A DNA stretch of 6,933 nt. Source: an uncultured Pseudorhodobacter sp. GTDB taxonomy: Bacteria > Pseudomonadota > Alphaproteobacteria > Rhodobacterales > Rhodobacteraceae. Of this stretch, positions 6,801 to 6,933 are shown piece by piece. The stretch covers positions 1 to 6,933 of the forward strand of contig CAMFLG010000169.1 of NCBI GenBank assembly GCA_945957495.1. Direction: 5' to 3'. How positions within the stretch are numbered: position 1 is the first letter of the stretch; each line of letters opens with the position of its first letter. Made by a program: the position numbers and the translations under genes. Below the pieces are notes generated by a model. That model had not been told where the DNA came from, did no database searches, and was given only the letters and a program-made list of their open reading frames with translations.

Positions 6801-6919
6801 GGCTCTGCCCCCTCGCTGCGTGCCACACCTCACCCCCGGGATATTCAAACCAATGTGACGCGGCTTCATCTTGGCATAAATACTCCGGGGTGAGCGCCGC
6901 AGGCGCGAGGGGCAGAGCC
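6801..6919. repeat. Large inverted repeat: two diverged head-to-head copies of an intergenic element
   Basis: The left half (6801 to ~6860) reads as a diverged reverse complement of the right half (~6861 to 6919). Outer arms: GGCTCTGCCCC (6801-6811) pairs with GGGGCAGAGCC (6909-6919), extended by TCGC (6813-6816) with GCGA (6905-6908) across a single bulged C. Inner arms: CTCACCCC (6829-6836) pairs with GGGGTGAG (6887-6894), then GG with CC, TATT (6842-6845) with AATA (6879-6882), and CCAA (6850-6853) with TTGG (6871-6874). The right copy, read on the - strand, has the order GGAGTATTT, GCCAAGATGAAG that I associate from memory with Rhodobacteraceae gene ends. No T-run is present, so it is not a textbook terminator. 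It starts 48 bases after mrpG. The arrangement suggests a convergent gene just beyond the window. Pairing is seen; function is inferred. Confidence 0.75.
6894..6906. repeat. Small perfect hairpin
   Basis: GCGCC (6894-6898) and GGCGC (6902-6906) form a 5-bp stem with a GCA loop. It directly adjoins the next hairpin and lies within the right copy of the larger repeat. It may contribute to a transcript 3' end. Confidence 0.6.
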
Positions 6920-6923
6920 CCTC
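6907..6923. terminator. GC-rich hairpin, possible factor-assisted 3' end of the mrp transcript
   Basis: GAGGGGC (6907-6913) and GCCCCTC (6917-6923) form a perfect 7-bp stem with an AGA loop. It follows the smaller hairpin without any gap. No run of T follows on either strand, so intrinsic termination is unlikely; an RNA-stabilising 3' structure or Rho-assisted end is as likely. Confidence 0.4.
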
Positions 6924-6933
6924 ACACAAGGCC

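Noticed and set aside
6267..6929. A 220-codon open frame on the - strand across mrpF, mrpG and the repeat
   Set aside because: It runs through two secure genes and the hairpin repeat, has His/Arg/Gln-rich composition and no known motif. A convergent gene may exist further downstream, but this frame does not show it.
1..6933. CRISPR arrays, tRNA or rRNA genes, insertion sequences, toxin-antitoxin or defence genes
   Set aside because: No regularly spaced direct repeats, RNA gene signatures, transposase motifs or small accessory gene pairs were visible. The coding space is filled by ROK and Mrp genes.

Overview
The window looks like a piece of a high-GC alphaproteobacterial chromosome, most probably from the Rhodobacterales (Rhodobacter/Roseobacter/Paracoccus-like). 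The support is the strong G/C bias at third codon positions, a fused mrpA-mrpB gene as in the group 2 (Pha-type) Mrp systems of Proteobacteria, and the hairpin-rich repeat after the last gene, whose wording I recognise from memory as common in Rhodobacteraceae intergenic DNA. No search was run, so the taxonomic call is an inference.

Layout. Bases 1-954 hold the 3' part of a ROK-family (sugar kinase/repressor superfamily) gene whose start lies outside the window. A 79-base gap (955-1033) contains an imperfect dyad and is the only reasonable place for a promoter of the next operon. Bases 1034-6752 are a complete, tightly packed six-gene operon on the + strand: mrpA' (A and B fused), mrpC, mrpD, mrpE, mrpF and mrpG. 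All five internal junctions overlap by 1-4 bases (or about that at mrpD-mrpE, depending on the chosen start). Bases 6753-6933 have no gene. Most of this stretch is a roughly 119-base inverted repeat made of two diverged head-to-head copies of one element, plus two small perfect hairpins; it probably marks the 3' end of the operon.

Function. By homology the six Mrp proteins form one membrane complex that exchanges cytoplasmic Na+ (in Pha-type relatives also K+) for external H+, supporting pH homeostasis and salt tolerance. MrpA' and MrpD are the complex I-like (NuoL/M/N-type) antiporter subunits and keep the transmembrane glutamate and most of the lysine/histidine positions. MrpC is NuoK-like, the C-terminal part of MrpA resembles NuoJ, and MrpB (fused), E, F and G complete the assembly. 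Every family-specific motif I looked for is present and all frames are intact, so the operon should be functional.

The ROK protein is probably unrelated in function. I see no previously undescribed system here. The points most worth a second look are the downstream inverted repeat, the ROK protein's lack of the usual zinc-binding motif, and the absence of one expected lysine in MrpD.
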